DNA of 64,000 nt, from contig NZ_JAKMCR010000008.1 in the NCBI RefSeq assembly GCF_022662175.1, positions 25,453 through 89,452 of the forward strand. The letters are read 5' to 3'. The notes beneath the pieces are model-generated. The model saw only the letters and a list, made by a program, of their open reading frames with translations. It ran no database searches and had not been told where the DNA came from. Each line of letters opens with the position of its first letter. Within the stretch, counting starts at the first letter, position 1. This DNA is from Aestuariivivens marinum. Lineage in GTDB: Bacteria > Bacteroidota > Bacteroidia > Flavobacteriales > Flavobacteriaceae. The position numbers were made by a program, and so were the translations under genes. Shown here in pieces: positions 1 to 8,991 of this stretch.

Positions 1-1518
1 ATCTTCAAAACGTGAGGTATTAGAAATCGATGCGTTTAGTTTTGTGGTTGTATTAATATTGTTGTAACCATACACTCGTAAAATTTCCTCTATGATATCG
101 GCTTCACGCTGTACATCATTTCTATAGGCTGGTACGGTTAGTCCCAAACCAGTTTCGGTTACATTATTTACCTTTATTTCTAGAGACGTAAGTATGCGTT
201 TGATAATTTCTCTAGGGATTTCTTCGCCAATAAGTTTTTTAGCGTTATCAAAACTCAGGCGTACTTCAAAATCTTTAATTTTATTAGGATATATATCAGC
301 AATATCACTAGTAATTTCACCGCCTGCAATATCCTGTATTAAAAGTGCAGCACGTTTTAGGGCATACTCTGTAATATTTGGATCAATACCGCGTTCAAAT
401 CGGAATGACGCATCAGTATTTAATCCGTGACGTTTAGCTGTTTTACGGATACTTACGGGATTAAAATAAGCACTTTCAAGGAATATGCTTGTAGTGCTTT
501 CGGTTACTCCAGAGTCTATACCTCCAAAAACACCAGCAATACACATAGGTTTTTTAGCATCACAAATCATTAAATCGTCCTCATGAAGTTCACGCTCTAC
601 ACCGTCCAAGGTTGTAAATTTAGTCCCACTTTTTAAAGTTTTTACTTCAATCTTGTTTCCAGTTACTTTAAGTGCATCAAAAGCATGAAGTGGCTGACCC
701 AATTCATGTAAAACATAATTTGTTGCATCTACAATATTGTTTATAGGGCTTAACCCAATGGCTTTTAAACGATGCTGTAACCATTCTGGAGAATCTTCAA
801 CCTTTAATCCGGAAATTGTAACTCCACAGTAACGAGGTGCCAAATCTTTATTAATAACATCGACATCAATTTTTAATGTACGATTGTCTGTATGAAAAGC
901 ACTTACAGAGGGGGTAATAAGTTCTAGATTAACATCTCTTTGTAGAAAGCCAGCTTTTAGGTCTCGTGCAACACCCAAATGACTCATGGCATCGGCACGA
1001 TTGGGAGTTAAACCAATTTCAAATACACTGTCGTTTTCAATTTTAAAAACATCTGCTACTGGAGTCCCAGGTTTTAATTTGGAATCGAGTACCATAATAC
1101 CATCATGCGATTTACCCAATCCGAGTTCATCTTCAGCACAAATCATCCCATGACTTTCTTCGTCTCTTATTTTTCCTTTTTTTATAGTCCAAGATTCACC
1201 TGTCTCGGTATATAGGATGGTTCCAATAGTGGCAACAGGGACTTTTTGACCTTTGGCGACGTTAGGAGCGCCACAAACTATCTGTAAGGGGTGTTCGCCG
1301 CCTACATCAACAGTAGTTACTTTTAATTTATCTGCATTGGGGTGTTTTTCGCAGTTAAGTACCTCGCCAATAACCACGCCTTTCAGCCCGCCTTTAACCG
1401 ATTGATAACTTTCAACGCCTTCAACCTCTAAACCTAAATCGGTCAATAATTCACTTATTTGTTCTGGAGACCAATTGGTTTTAATAAATTGTTTTAACCA
1501 GTTATAAGAAATCTTCAT
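1..1518 (-). CDS. pheT: Phenylalanine--tRNA ligase beta subunit, C-terminal part missing
   Basis: Codes for the beta chain of the cytoplasmic alpha2-beta2 synthetase that charges tRNA-Phe. The frame is open for 506 codons from an ATG at 1518 to the window edge; family members have about 800 residues, so roughly 300 C-terminal residues lie outside. The start MKISYNWLKQF is typical. An EMAP-like OB-fold tRNA-binding domain follows (HPNADKLKV, about residues 55-65, and QIVCGAPNV). Next come the B3/B4 editing region (PINNIVDATNYV, GQPLHAFD) and the start of the B5 domain. pheS is not in view. No other ATG competes for the start. The family call is secure; the C-terminal anticodon-binding domain cannot be checked. 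Confidence 0.97.
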   Translation of the reverse strand, partial: MKISYNWLKQFIKTNWSPEQISELLTDLGLEVEGVESYQSVKGGLKGVVIGEVLNCEKHPNADKLKVTTVDVGGEHPLQIVCGAPNVAKGQKVPVATIGTILYTETGESWTIKKGKIRDEESHGMICAEDELGLGKSHDGIMVLDSKLKPGTPVADVFKIENDSVFEIGLTPNRADAMSHLGVARDLKAGFLQRDVNLELITPSVSAFHTDNRTLKIDVDVINKDLAPRYCGVTISGLKVEDSPEWLQHRLKAIGLSPINNIVDATNYVLHELGQPLHAFDALKVTGNKIEVKTLKSGTKFTTLDGVERELHEDDLMICDAKKPMCIAGVFGGIDSGVTESTTSIFLESAYFNPVSIRKTAKRHGLNTDASFRFERGIDPNITEYALKRAALLIQDIAGGEITSDIADIYPNKIKDFEVRLSFDNAKKLIGEEIPREIIKRILTSLEIKVNNVTETGLGLTVPAYRNDVQREADIIEEILRVYGYNNINTTTKLNASISNTSRFED

Positions 1519-1651
1519 AAGTCATGTACTATTTAAGCTAGCAAAGATAAAATAATGCTTGAAAGCATTCAAAATATTGGGATATTAAAAACTATAATAA
1601 TTTAACAACGATGGTAGGTAAGGAAATATGTTTTGTGTCGTGTTATTTTTA

Positions 1652-2641
1652 TCATTTTAAAATACTATTAATCTGATTGAGCTCTTCTTCGCTAAAATTT
1701 AAATTATTCAATGCTTTTACATTTTCCTTCAATTGCTTGGTAGAGCTGGCACCTATAAGAACAGAGGACATTTGCGGTTGTCGTAATATCCAGGCAATAG
1801 CCATTTGGGATAGTTTTTGTTCACGATTTAAAGCAATTTGGTTTAGTTGTTTTATTTTTTCAAGATTACTGTTAACTGTATCTTCATTTAAAAAAATAGA
1901 ACTGCCACCAGCACGAGAATCTTTAGGAATCCCATTTAAATACCTATTTGTAAGCATCCCCTGAGCCAAAGGAGAAAATGCAATACCACTTATACCATTA
2001 GTTTCTAGGGTATCAAAAAGTCCATCTTCAACCCATCTGTCAAGCATGGAATATCGTACTTGATTTAGAATAAAAGGAACATTTAATGCTTTTAAAATTT
2101 CTGCAGCCTTTTGTGTTTCGGCAGGTTTGTAATTGGATATACCGACATACAATGCTTTTCCTTGTCTAACAATATCAGCCAAAGCACCCATAGTCTCTTC
2201 TAAAGGAGTATTAGGGTCTGGTCTGTGGTGGTAAAAAATATCAACATAGTCTAACCCCATACGTTTTAGACTCTGGTTTAAACTGGCAATTAAGTATTTT
2301 CTAGAGCCCCATTCACCATAAGGTCCATCCCACATTAAGTAACCGGCTTTAGAAGCGATAAAAAGTTCATCACGATGCGATTTAAAGTCGGAGTTCAATA
2401 TTTTACCAAAGTTTTCCTCGGCTGAGCCTGGAGGAGGGCCATAGTTATTGGCTAAATCTATATGTGTAATACCAAGATCGAATGCACAACGCAAAACTTG
2501 TTGTGCATTTTCAAAATCATCATTATGTCCAAAATTATGCCATAATCCCAAAGAAATGGCAGGTAAAAGTACACCGCTTTTTCCAGCTCTTTTATAGGTC
2601 ATGGCATCATAGCGGTTTCTAGCGGCTTGATATGCTGTCAT
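1652..2641 (-). CDS. Aldo/keto reductase, MgrA/YghZ type
   Basis: NAD(P)H-dependent TIM-barrel oxidoreductase of 329 residues. The catalytic tetrad is visible: Asp62 and Tyr67 in IDLANNYG, Lys98 in ASKAGY, and the His pair 138-139 in FYHHRPD. The segment NNYGPPPGSAEENFG is characteristic of the E. coli YghZ (L-glyceraldehyde 3-phosphate reductase) subgroup, which also resembles potassium-channel beta subunits. The C-terminal cofactor region (VLIGASSTKQL) is intact. It stands alone, 28 bp from a small membrane protein gene upstream on the same strand. The physiological substrate is inferred from family only; detoxification of reactive aldehydes is plausible. Confidence 0.9.
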   Translation of the reverse strand: MTAYQAARNRYDAMTYKRAGKSGVLLPAISLGLWHNFGHNDDFENAQQVLRCAFDLGITHIDLANNYGPPPGSAEENFGKILNSDFKSHRDELFIASKAGYLMWDGPYGEWGSRKYLIASLNQSLKRMGLDYVDIFYHHRPDPNTPLEETMGALADIVRQGKALYVGISNYKPAETQKAAEILKALNVPFILNQVRYSMLDRWVEDGLFDTLETNGISGIAFSPLAQGMLTNRYLNGIPKDSRAGGSSIFLNEDTVNSNLEKIKQLNQIALNREQKLSQMAIAWILRQPQMSSVLIGASSTKQLKENVKALNNLNFSEEELNQINSILK

Positions 2642-2669
2642 TATATTTATAGGTTATATATTGATTCCG

Positions 2670-2858
2670 TTAAGCTTTAAAAAAGAGTTTTATAGTAACT
2701 ATAAACAAAATAAATGCAATAAAGGCAATAAGAATCCAAATGCTGCCTGCATAAAAGCGTTTATGAAGTTTTAGGTCCTTTCTATATGTAAATGCGATAA
2801 TTACTGTAAACACAATAAAAAATAAAACTCCAAAAATGATTTGACCTTTACTGAACAT
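2670..2858 (-). CDS. Small two-helix membrane protein, unknown function
   Basis: A 62-residue protein starting at the ATG that gives MFSKGQIIFG. The open frame extends 28 codons further, but those codons overlap the divergent MazG-like gene and look non-coding, so I chose the internal ATG. Two hydrophobic segments are seen (about residues 7-24 and 40-58), separated by a basic loop with KDLKLHKRF, which suggests a short cytoplasmic loop. I do not recognise a named family, although small proteins of this layout are common in flavobacteria. It lies upstream of the aldo/keto reductase and may be cotranscribed with it. Confidence 0.6.
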   Translation of the reverse strand: MFSKGQIIFGVLFFIVFTVIIAFTYRKDLKLHKRFYAGSIWILIAFIAFILFIVTIKLFFKA

Positions 2859-2899
2859 ATAGTTACTTTTATGCAAATTTAATGAAATCGTAAAGATAT

Positions 2900-3286
2900 A
2901 TGAAGAATAAAATTGAGGCTGTAAAGGTATTTCATACCGCATTTAAAATTGGCCACCGGGAAACGCCAAAAGCAAATTTGGGTCTAGAAAAAAATATGCT
3001 TAGGTTTAACTTAATGCGGGAAGAAAATGAAGAATATCTAGAAGCTGCCAATAACGATGATTTAGTTGAGATTGCCGATGCGCTAGGGGATATGCTCTAC
3101 ATCTTATGTGGAACTATTATAGAACACGGTATGCAATATAAAATTGAAGAAGTTTTTGATGAAATACAGCGTAGTAATATGAGTAAGTTGGGAGAAGATG
3201 GCAAGCCCATTTACAGGGAGGATGGCAAAGTTTTAAAAGGGCCCAATTACTTCAAACCCAACATTCAATCTATATTAGAAAAATAA
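2900..3286 (+). CDS. MazG-like nucleoside triphosphate pyrophosphohydrolase
   Basis: All-alpha NTP pyrophosphatase of 128 residues. The metal-binding pattern is visible: the helix REENEEYLEA supplies the first acidic cluster, and DLVEIADALGDMLY the ExxD pair. This matches the single-domain phosphoribosyl-ATP pyrophosphatase-like/MazG-like group, which hydrolyses (d)NTPs to NMP and pyrophosphate. The C-terminal part with GKPIYREDGKVLKGPNYF is typical of bacterial and phage members. It is transcribed alone, divergent from the small membrane protein gene, and ends 4 nt before a strong bidirectional terminator. The substrate is not determinable from sequence. Confidence 0.85.
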   Translation: MKNKIEAVKVFHTAFKIGHRETPKANLGLEKNMLRFNLMREENEEYLEAANNDDLVEIADALGDMLYILCGTIIEHGMQYKIEEVFDEIQRSNMSKLGEDGKPIYREDGKVLKGPNYFKPNIQSILEK

Positions 3287-3290
3287 ATAG

Positions 3291-3327
3291 ATAAATAGAG
3301 AAGACTACAGGCTTCTCTATTTATTTT
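3291..3327. terminator. Bidirectional terminator between mazG-like gene and ilvE
   Basis: A perfect 13-bp stem (3291-3303 with 3312-3324) around an 8-nt loop, A-rich on the left and T-rich on the right. It occupies the 41 nt between two convergent stop codons, so it should stop transcription from both sides. Confidence 0.88.
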
Positions 3328-4395
3328 CTAATCAACTTTATAACGCCAATCAAAAGGGTCTTCAGTCTTGTTGGTTTGTATATCGGTAATACGCTTTTTT
3401 AAATAACTGGCATAGGTATCGTCTAAATCAGGTAACTCATAATCTGTACCGTTGTAACCAAATCCAGATATTGGAGAAACAACAGCGGCTGTGCCAGCAC
3501 CAAACATCTCTTTTAAGGCTCCATTTTCAGCTGCTTCAACGACTTCGTAAACTGATAATTTTCTAACCTCTATGGGGATGCCTTCAGATTTAGCTAACTC
3601 TATTATACTTTTACGGGTTATACCGTCCAAGATACGATCACTGGTAGGCGCAGTGATTAATGTATCGTTAATACGCACAAAAATATTCATGGCACCAGCT
3701 TCTTCAATATATTCGTGGGTATTATCATCTGTCCAAACCACTTGCTGGTAACCCTTTTCAATGGCTAATTGTGTAGGGTAGAATTGTCCGGCATAGTTTC
3801 CTCCTGCTTTGGCATAACCTACACCACCATTAGCAGAACGGGAATATGTTTGTTCTATTAAAACTTTAACCTTTCCAGAAAAATAAGATCCTGATGGCGC
3901 GGTTGCAATTATAAACTTATATTCATCGGCAGGCGAGGCATGAAATCCGTTTCCGGAGGCAAACACAAACGGCCTGATATAAAGGGAGCTGCCTTCGTTT
4001 TTTGGAATCCAATCGCTATCTACTTTAAGTAAGGTTTTTAAGCCTTCCATAAAATAAGTTTCCGGCAGTTCTGGTATGGACAATCGTTTTGAAGAAATAT
4101 TCAAACGCTTAAAATTGTCTAACGGACGAAATAACCAGACATTATCATTGGCATCTTTATAGGCTTTCATGCCTTCAAAAACTGATTGGCCATAGTGGAA
4201 AATCTTAGCCGAAGGATCTAATGAAATATTTTGGTAGGGCATCACTTTGGGTACTTCCCATTCACCATTTTTATAATTGCAAACCAACATATGATCAGAA
4301 AAGATACTGCCAAACTTCAAATTATCAAAATCTACATCGTTAATCTTAGAGGCACTTGTTTTTATAACCTCTATAGTATTAGTTATACTATTCAT
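3328..4395 (-). CDS. ilvE: Branched-chain amino acid aminotransferase
   Basis: PLP enzyme of fold type IV (355 residues) that interconverts Leu/Ile/Val and their 2-oxo acids with glutamate. The PLP lysine is Lys196 in GVGYAKAGGNYAG; the phosphate-binding and substrate segments SVFEGMKAY, LYIRPFVF and EEAGAMNIF are all present, as is GITRKSI. The length fits class II (BCAT-II) enzymes. It is monocistronic, with a candidate TAnnTTTG promoter box 20 nt upstream and a strong terminator after it. Confidence 0.96.
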   Translation of the reverse strand: MNSITNTIEVIKTSASKINDVDFDNLKFGSIFSDHMLVCNYKNGEWEVPKVMPYQNISLDPSAKIFHYGQSVFEGMKAYKDANDNVWLFRPLDNFKRLNISSKRLSIPELPETYFMEGLKTLLKVDSDWIPKNEGSSLYIRPFVFASGNGFHASPADEYKFIIATAPSGSYFSGKVKVLIEQTYSRSANGGVGYAKAGGNYAGQFYPTQLAIEKGYQQVVWTDDNTHEYIEEAGAMNIFVRINDTLITAPTSDRILDGITRKSIIELAKSEGIPIEVRKLSVYEVVEAAENGALKEMFGAGTAAVVSPISGFGYNGTDYELPDLDDTYASYLKKRITDIQTNKTEDPFDWRYKVD

Positions 4396-4414
4396 AGCTC
4401 TGTTATTTACGAAA

Positions 4415-4422
4415 CAAATTTA
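4415..4422 (-). promoter_or_regulatory. Candidate ilvE -7 promoter box
   Basis: TAAATTTG on the minus strand, matching the Bacteroidota -7 consensus TAnnTTTG, about 20 nt before the ilvE start codon. The -33 region upstream is T-rich without a clear TTG. Confidence 0.55.
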
Positions 4423-4487
4423 AGTAAAAACGTTTTTAAAAAAGGGGTATATTTACACAAATCACTTAAAATTAAAGTTTTCCTATT

Positions 4488-4988
4488 ATGAAGTCATTAC
4501 TGCTTGGGTTAATTGCTGCTCTATTGTTAAATTCCTGTAAGAACAAAGAACAAAACCAATGGTCTAATGAAAATATGACAACTACAGAATACGCTTCTTT
4601 TGGCAAAGTAATAATTTCAGATGATGCCATTGCAGCAAAATCTATGGCGACTCATTACAACAAAATGCAAGTAGGCGATAGTATAAATTCTAAAATGATA
4701 GCTACCGTAATCGATGTTTGTCAGACCAAAGGCTGTTGGATGACACTGAAGCTGGACGGCCAAAGTGAAGTGATGGTCAAATTTAAAGATTATGGTTTTT
4801 TTGTTCCAAAAGATATAAAAGGAGAAACTGTAATTGTTAATGGTTTCGCTTATGTAGAAGAACAGTCTGTGGACGATCTTCGACATTATGCAAAAGATGC
4901 GGGGAAAACTATAGAAGAAATTGAAGCAATTACCGAACCTAAGAGGATATTTGTTTTTGAAGCGGATGGTGTGCTTTTAAAACAATAA
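4488..4988 (+). CDS. DUF4920 lipoprotein
   Basis: A 166-residue secreted protein. The N terminus MKSLLLGLIAALLLNSCKNK is a lipoprotein signal peptide with lipobox LNSC, so it should be anchored in a membrane through Cys17. The body matches the DUF4920 family (KVIDVCQTKGCWMTL-type core, here VIDVCQTKGCWMTLK, then VMVKFKDYGFFVPKD), an OB-like small beta fold of unknown function found in Bacteroidota. The two conserved cysteines in DVCQTKGCW could bind metal or form a disulfide. The next gene starts 1 nt after its stop, so the pair is probably translationally coupled. Confidence 0.8.
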   Translation: MKSLLLGLIAALLLNSCKNKEQNQWSNENMTTTEYASFGKVIISDDAIAAKSMATHYNKMQVGDSINSKMIATVIDVCQTKGCWMTLKLDGQSEVMVKFKDYGFFVPKDIKGETVIVNGFAYVEEQSVDDLRHYAKDAGKTIEEIEAITEPKRIFVFEADGVLLKQ

Positions 4989-4989
4989 T

Positions 4990-5694
4990 GTGAAGCGGAA
5001 AATTATTTTAACGTCAGATGGTTCGACCACCATTCATTTGCCCGAATGGAACGAGCAGTACCACTCTAAGCATGGTGCCATTCAGGAAGCGTACCACGTT
5101 TTTATAAAACATGGACTGCATTATTATTGTCATTCAGTTACTGAGCGCTCGGGACAAGAATTTGAGTCATCAAATTCTGAGATTGCCATACTTGAAATGG
5201 GTTTTGGTACTGGTTTAAACGCATTTATAACCTTATTAGAATCCAAAAAACTAAAAGTCAAAATTGACTATATCGGTATTGAGGCTTTTCCGGTTACCAT
5301 AGATGAGGTATTAAATCTTAATTATCCAAAAGCATTAAATATGAAAGGAGGTGATGCCATTTTTAAAGGGCTGCATAGCATTTCCTGGGAAGAACGTCAC
5401 AACATTGATTCCTTTTTTTCATTAGCTAAGCAGAAAAAATATTTTGAAACTATTGATGATGAGGATAAGTTCAATATCATTTACTTTGATGCGTTTGGTG
5501 CTAGGGTGCAACCTGGTTTATGGACTAAAGTAATCTTTAAAAAAATGTACGATGCTTTAAAGGTTAATGGTATTTTAGTGACATACTCAGCTAAAGGTAG
5601 TGTGCGTAGAGCTATGCAAGATGTAGGTTTTAAGGTTGAAAAATTACCTGGACCGCCTGGTAAACGTGAAATGCTTAGAGCAGTAAAATATTAA
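4990..5694 (+). CDS. mnmD: tRNA modification methyltransferase MnmD-like
   Basis: SAM-dependent methyltransferase of 234 residues, resembling the methyltransferase half of E. coli MnmC. That enzyme makes mnm5U from nm5U at wobble position 34 of tRNA. Seen: the SAM site LEMGFGTGLNAF, the acidic strand IDYIGIEAF, the catalytic-side motif IIYFDAFGARVQPGLW, and the C-terminal LPGPPGKREMLRA. No oxidase domain follows, so this is the stand-alone MnmD form. Translation starts at GTG (4990), because the ATG two bases upstream leads directly to a stop; the start lies 1 nt after the DUF4920 stop codon. Confidence 0.88.
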   Translation: MKRKIILTSDGSTTIHLPEWNEQYHSKHGAIQEAYHVFIKHGLHYYCHSVTERSGQEFESSNSEIAILEMGFGTGLNAFITLLESKKLKVKIDYIGIEAFPVTIDEVLNLNYPKALNMKGGDAIFKGLHSISWEERHNIDSFFSLAKQKKYFETIDDEDKFNIIYFDAFGARVQPGLWTKVIFKKMYDALKVNGILVTYSAKGSVRRAMQDVGFKVEKLPGPPGKREMLRAVKY

Positions 5695-5770
5695 AGAGGT
5701 TATGTGTTAAACCTAATATAAACTGCTGGCATTCCCATATCCTATTTTGTAACTTTATAAAAAAATAGAT

Positions 5771-6679
5771 ATGCGGGTTTTAATAACGGGAGCAACAGGG
5801 CTAATAGGACAGGGTATTGTTAAACAATGTCATGAAAGAGGAATAGATGTAAACTACTTAACAACCAGTATTTCAAAGATAGAATATGGTAATAATTATA
5901 AAGGTTTTTATTGGAACCCTAAGACCCAAGATTTAGATAAACAATGTTTTAAAGGTGTTGATGCCATAATTCATTTGGCCGGAGCATCAATTGCTAAGCG
6001 TTGGACACCTAACTATAAGGAGGAAATTATCTCTAGTAGGGTCACTACCACAAATTTACTCATCAATACTTTAAAAGGTGAATCCCATAACATTAAACAA
6101 GTGATATCGGCAAGTGCGATTGGCTTATATCCAGATTCCTTGGTTAATTATTACGATGAAAGCTTTAAGCCTTTTGGTAAAACGTTTTTAAGTGCTGTTG
6201 TACAGCAATGGGAGCAAGCTGTAAATGAATTTTCAAAATTAAATATAAATATTGCTAAGGTTCGTATAGGGCTTGTGCTTTCAAAGGAAGGAGGAGCGTT
6301 ACAAGAAATCGCTCAACCTATTAAGTTTGGTTTGGGTGCTGCATTTGGTTCAGGAAAACAATGGCAATCTTGGATACATATTGAAGATTTAGTAAAACTG
6401 TTTGTTTATATTCTTGAGTATAATTTAGTTGGTGTTTATAATGGAGTCGCTCCCAACCCTGTTACCAACAAAGAATTAGTTAAGGCCATTGCCAAAAGAT
6501 TAAATCGACCTTTGTTTTTGCCTAACATACCTAAGATTTTTATGAAATGGCTATTGGGGGAAATGCATACCATTTTATTTGAAAGCCAACGTGTGAGTTC
6601 AAGGAAAATTGAAAATAAGGGATTTCATTATAATTATAATTATTTGAAACCGGCCCTCAAAGACTTGCTAGGAAAATAG
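5771..6679 (+). CDS. TIGR01777 (SDR39U1/YfcH) NAD(P)-dependent epimerase family
   Basis: Extended short-chain dehydrogenase-like protein of 302 residues. The N-terminal Rossmann motif ITGATGLIG (residues 5-13) is intact; AIIHLAGASIAKRWT and the SASAIGLY segment are hallmarks of the TIGR01777 group, as is the C-terminal domain with GVYNGVAPNPVTNKEL. These proteins bind NADP(H), and their reaction in bacteria is unknown. It ends 9 nt from the convergent LETM1-related gene and has its own upstream gap of 76 bp. Confidence 0.88.
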   Translation: MRVLITGATGLIGQGIVKQCHERGIDVNYLTTSISKIEYGNNYKGFYWNPKTQDLDKQCFKGVDAIIHLAGASIAKRWTPNYKEEIISSRVTTTNLLINTLKGESHNIKQVISASAIGLYPDSLVNYYDESFKPFGKTFLSAVVQQWEQAVNEFSKLNINIAKVRIGLVLSKEGGALQEIAQPIKFGLGAAFGSGKQWQSWIHIEDLVKLFVYILEYNLVGVYNGVAPNPVTNKELVKAIAKRLNRPLFLPNIPKIFMKWLLGEMHTILFESQRVSSRKIENKGFHYNYNYLKPALKDLLGK

Positions 6680-6688
6680 ACAGTTAAA

Positions 6689-7861
6689 TTAGTCTTCAAT
6701 TCGGTTTTCATCAAATGCTGAAGGGAGTAGTTTTGGAATAAATTTAATAACTAAGGGAAGCAATAAGGCCCCTCCTGGCAATATAAAGATGGCCAAACTT
6801 GGGATGGATTTAAAAATATCCAACAACTGTTCTTGTACTTTTTTTTGTTCTTCCTGGTTGAGTTCCCTATGGGTTGAATGAGTTAATAATATGAGCAGTT
6901 CTTTACTGTCCTTTAATTCTTTGTATAATCGCTTACTATTTCTAGAAATAAGTTTGCTAACCATTTTACTTGAGTTGTCATAAAAACTCTGCACAATATT
7001 TTTAGAGCTTAATAAGGCAATTTCATTTTTATGCTTAGTGTAAAACGAATTAACAAATGCGATCGATTCTTTTGTTTTATAAGGTACTATATTAAAATCG
7101 CTTCCTAATTTTGAAATAAACTTAGTTTCATTGGTATCAATAACCCTGTCACTCCAACTGGCCATACAGGTGAGGTCCAAAACATAATATTTTTCTAAGG
7201 TTGTTGTAATTAAGTCAATGGCTGAAACGTATTTCAATGGTTTTGCATCGTGATAGCGTATTGAAGATTCAAAAAGTTTTATTAAACTTTCATCATATTG
7301 ATTTTTTTTGGTTTTGGCATCTATTGCATCTAAAACAATGGCTTCTATGGCCCGCTCCAATTGTTTAATGTAGTCTATTGATATAATGCCTTCTTTTAAA
7401 AATTTTTTATAAGCAAGAATATCAACAAACAACAAAGCATTAATTATAAAATAGTTAAAGTTTTTTGTTAGTGCGTTATGGTCTATATGGATGCGTTTAT
7501 GTATTACTTTTTCTAGCTGTACATTAGAGGACTTACTACCCAATATACCATCAAAAAAAGAAGTTTTTAACTCGTTTATGGCTGTGTAAAATTGTAAAAC
7601 ACTGTCAACAAAACCTATTTTAGGATTTACGTTATGATGAGTATACAAAAAAGCAATGGTCAAGTTGATCTTACAAATCTCATCTTCCAAAAGATCGTGT
7701 TTTTCAATTATATTAGCAACAATACTGAGGTTGCTACCATAGATAAAACCACATGATCGTAATGCAGTATAAAAAGTGTCTTGGTCTGCATTTAAAAAAT
7801 CAGTATTGCTGATAGTTACTCTTAGTAGTTTTTTTATCCAACCTGTAGCCGATGGGTTCAT
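6689..7861 (-). CDS. LETM1-related biofilm-associated protein
   Basis: A 390-residue mostly helical protein. The C-terminal part (SIPSLAIFILPGGALLLPLVI, then KFIPKLLPSAF) matches the conserved segment of mitochondrial LETM1 proteins and of the flavobacterial family called LETM1-related biofilm-associated protein. It is preceded by a basic helical stretch and by a long N-terminal helical domain of unknown function (about residues 1-300). The PGG hydrophobic segment near residues 365-385 is probably membrane associated. No signal peptide is visible. It is monocistronic. The biofilm label comes from the family name; the molecular role is unknown. Confidence 0.72.
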   Translation of the reverse strand: MNPSATGWIKKLLRVTISNTDFLNADQDTFYTALRSCGFIYGSNLSIVANIIEKHDLLEDEICKINLTIAFLYTHHNVNPKIGFVDSVLQFYTAINELKTSFFDGILGSKSSNVQLEKVIHKRIHIDHNALTKNFNYFIINALLFVDILAYKKFLKEGIISIDYIKQLERAIEAIVLDAIDAKTKKNQYDESLIKLFESSIRYHDAKPLKYVSAIDLITTTLEKYYVLDLTCMASWSDRVIDTNETKFISKLGSDFNIVPYKTKESIAFVNSFYTKHKNEIALLSSKNIVQSFYDNSSKMVSKLISRNSKRLYKELKDSKELLILLTHSTHRELNQEEQKKVQEQLLDIFKSIPSLAIFILPGGALLLPLVIKFIPKLLPSAFDENRIED

Positions 7862-8025
7862 TGCGTATAAGTTGAGCGCAAAATTAAGTTTTTTACTGTA
7901 AAGAGACGATATTTATTTTCCAAAACGATAGCATTTATGTATTATTTAAGATTTGTTGGATTAAATATTTTTTTTAAAACCCATACTTTTTATTAGTTTG
8001 CTTAGCAAAACAAATAAAAGATATT

Positions 8026-8991
8026 TTGAAAATAGTAGTTTTAGACGGATACACATTAAACCCTGGTGATTTAAGCTGGAATGCTTTAGAACATTATGGA
8101 GATTTAAAAGTTTATGATAGAACACCATATAGCAATGAGGCGATTTTTGATCATATTGGAGATGCTGAGGTTGTTTTTACTAACAAAACACCTGTGCCTA
8201 AGGAGGTTATCCTTGGTTGTAAGCATATAAAATATATAGGTGTTTTAGCCACAGGGTATAATGTCGTGGATGTTGGTGTAGCTAAAGAGTTTGGTATTAC
8301 AGTTACCAATGTTCCTGCATATAGTACCAATGCCGTTGCACAGTTTACAATGGCTTTACTGTTGGAAATGTCCCACCATGTTGGTGACCATAACTTAGCA
8401 GTTAAAAATGGTGATTGGATTACGTCTCCTGACTTTTGTTTTTGGAATTCACCTTTAATTGAGCTTAATGGTAAGACTCTTGGTATTATTGGTTTTGGTC
8501 GAATTGGTCAAGCCACGGCAAAGCTAGCACAAGCATTCGGTTTAAAAGTTTTATTTCACAGTAGAAGCCGAAAACCAGAAATGGAAACAGATACTTGTAA
8601 ATATGTTGAACTTGATATATTATTTGCTAAATCGGATATAATAAGTTTACATTGTCCGCTTTTTGAAAATACCAAAGGCATTATTAATAAGCATAATATC
8701 GAAAAAATGAAAAAAGGTGTTATGCTTATCAATACCTCAAGAGGGGGGTTGGTTGTAGAAGAAGATTTGGCTAGTGCGTTAAATTCTGGTAGAGTTTCCA
8801 ATGCTGCTGTTGATGTAGTGTCGAATGAGCCTATTAGTAAAGATAATCCTCTACTTAAAGCAAAAAACTGTATTATCACACCACATATTGCTTGGGCACC
8901 TATAGAGGCTAGACGACGTTTAATGCATATTGCTATCGAAAATTTAAAGGCTTATATTAGCGGAAACCCTGTGAATGTTGTTAATGACTAG
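8026..8991 (+). CDS. D-2-hydroxyacid dehydrogenase, glycerate dehydrogenase-like
   Basis: NAD-dependent dehydrogenase of 321 residues. The Rossmann motif GIIGFGRIGQAT sits near residue 150; the catalytic Arg is in INTSRGGLV, the Glu follows in VVSNEPI, and the His is in TPHIAWAP. The HIAWAP form is typical of hydroxypyruvate reductase/glycerate dehydrogenase. The start is TTG at 8026, because no ATG or GTG precedes the conserved first strand KIVVLDGYTLNPGD. The last 11 bp overlap the convergent lycopene cyclase gene. Substrate choice among glyoxylate, hydroxypyruvate and related acids is inferred only. Confidence 0.88.
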   Translation: MKIVVLDGYTLNPGDLSWNALEHYGDLKVYDRTPYSNEAIFDHIGDAEVVFTNKTPVPKEVILGCKHIKYIGVLATGYNVVDVGVAKEFGITVTNVPAYSTNAVAQFTMALLLEMSHHVGDHNLAVKNGDWITSPDFCFWNSPLIELNGKTLGIIGFGRIGQATAKLAQAFGLKVLFHSRSRKPEMETDTCKYVELDILFAKSDIISLHCPLFENTKGIINKHNIEKMKKGVMLINTSRGGLVVEEDLASALNSGRVSNAAVDVVSNEPISKDNPLLKAKNCIITPHIAWAPIEARRRLMHIAIENLKAYISGNPVNVVND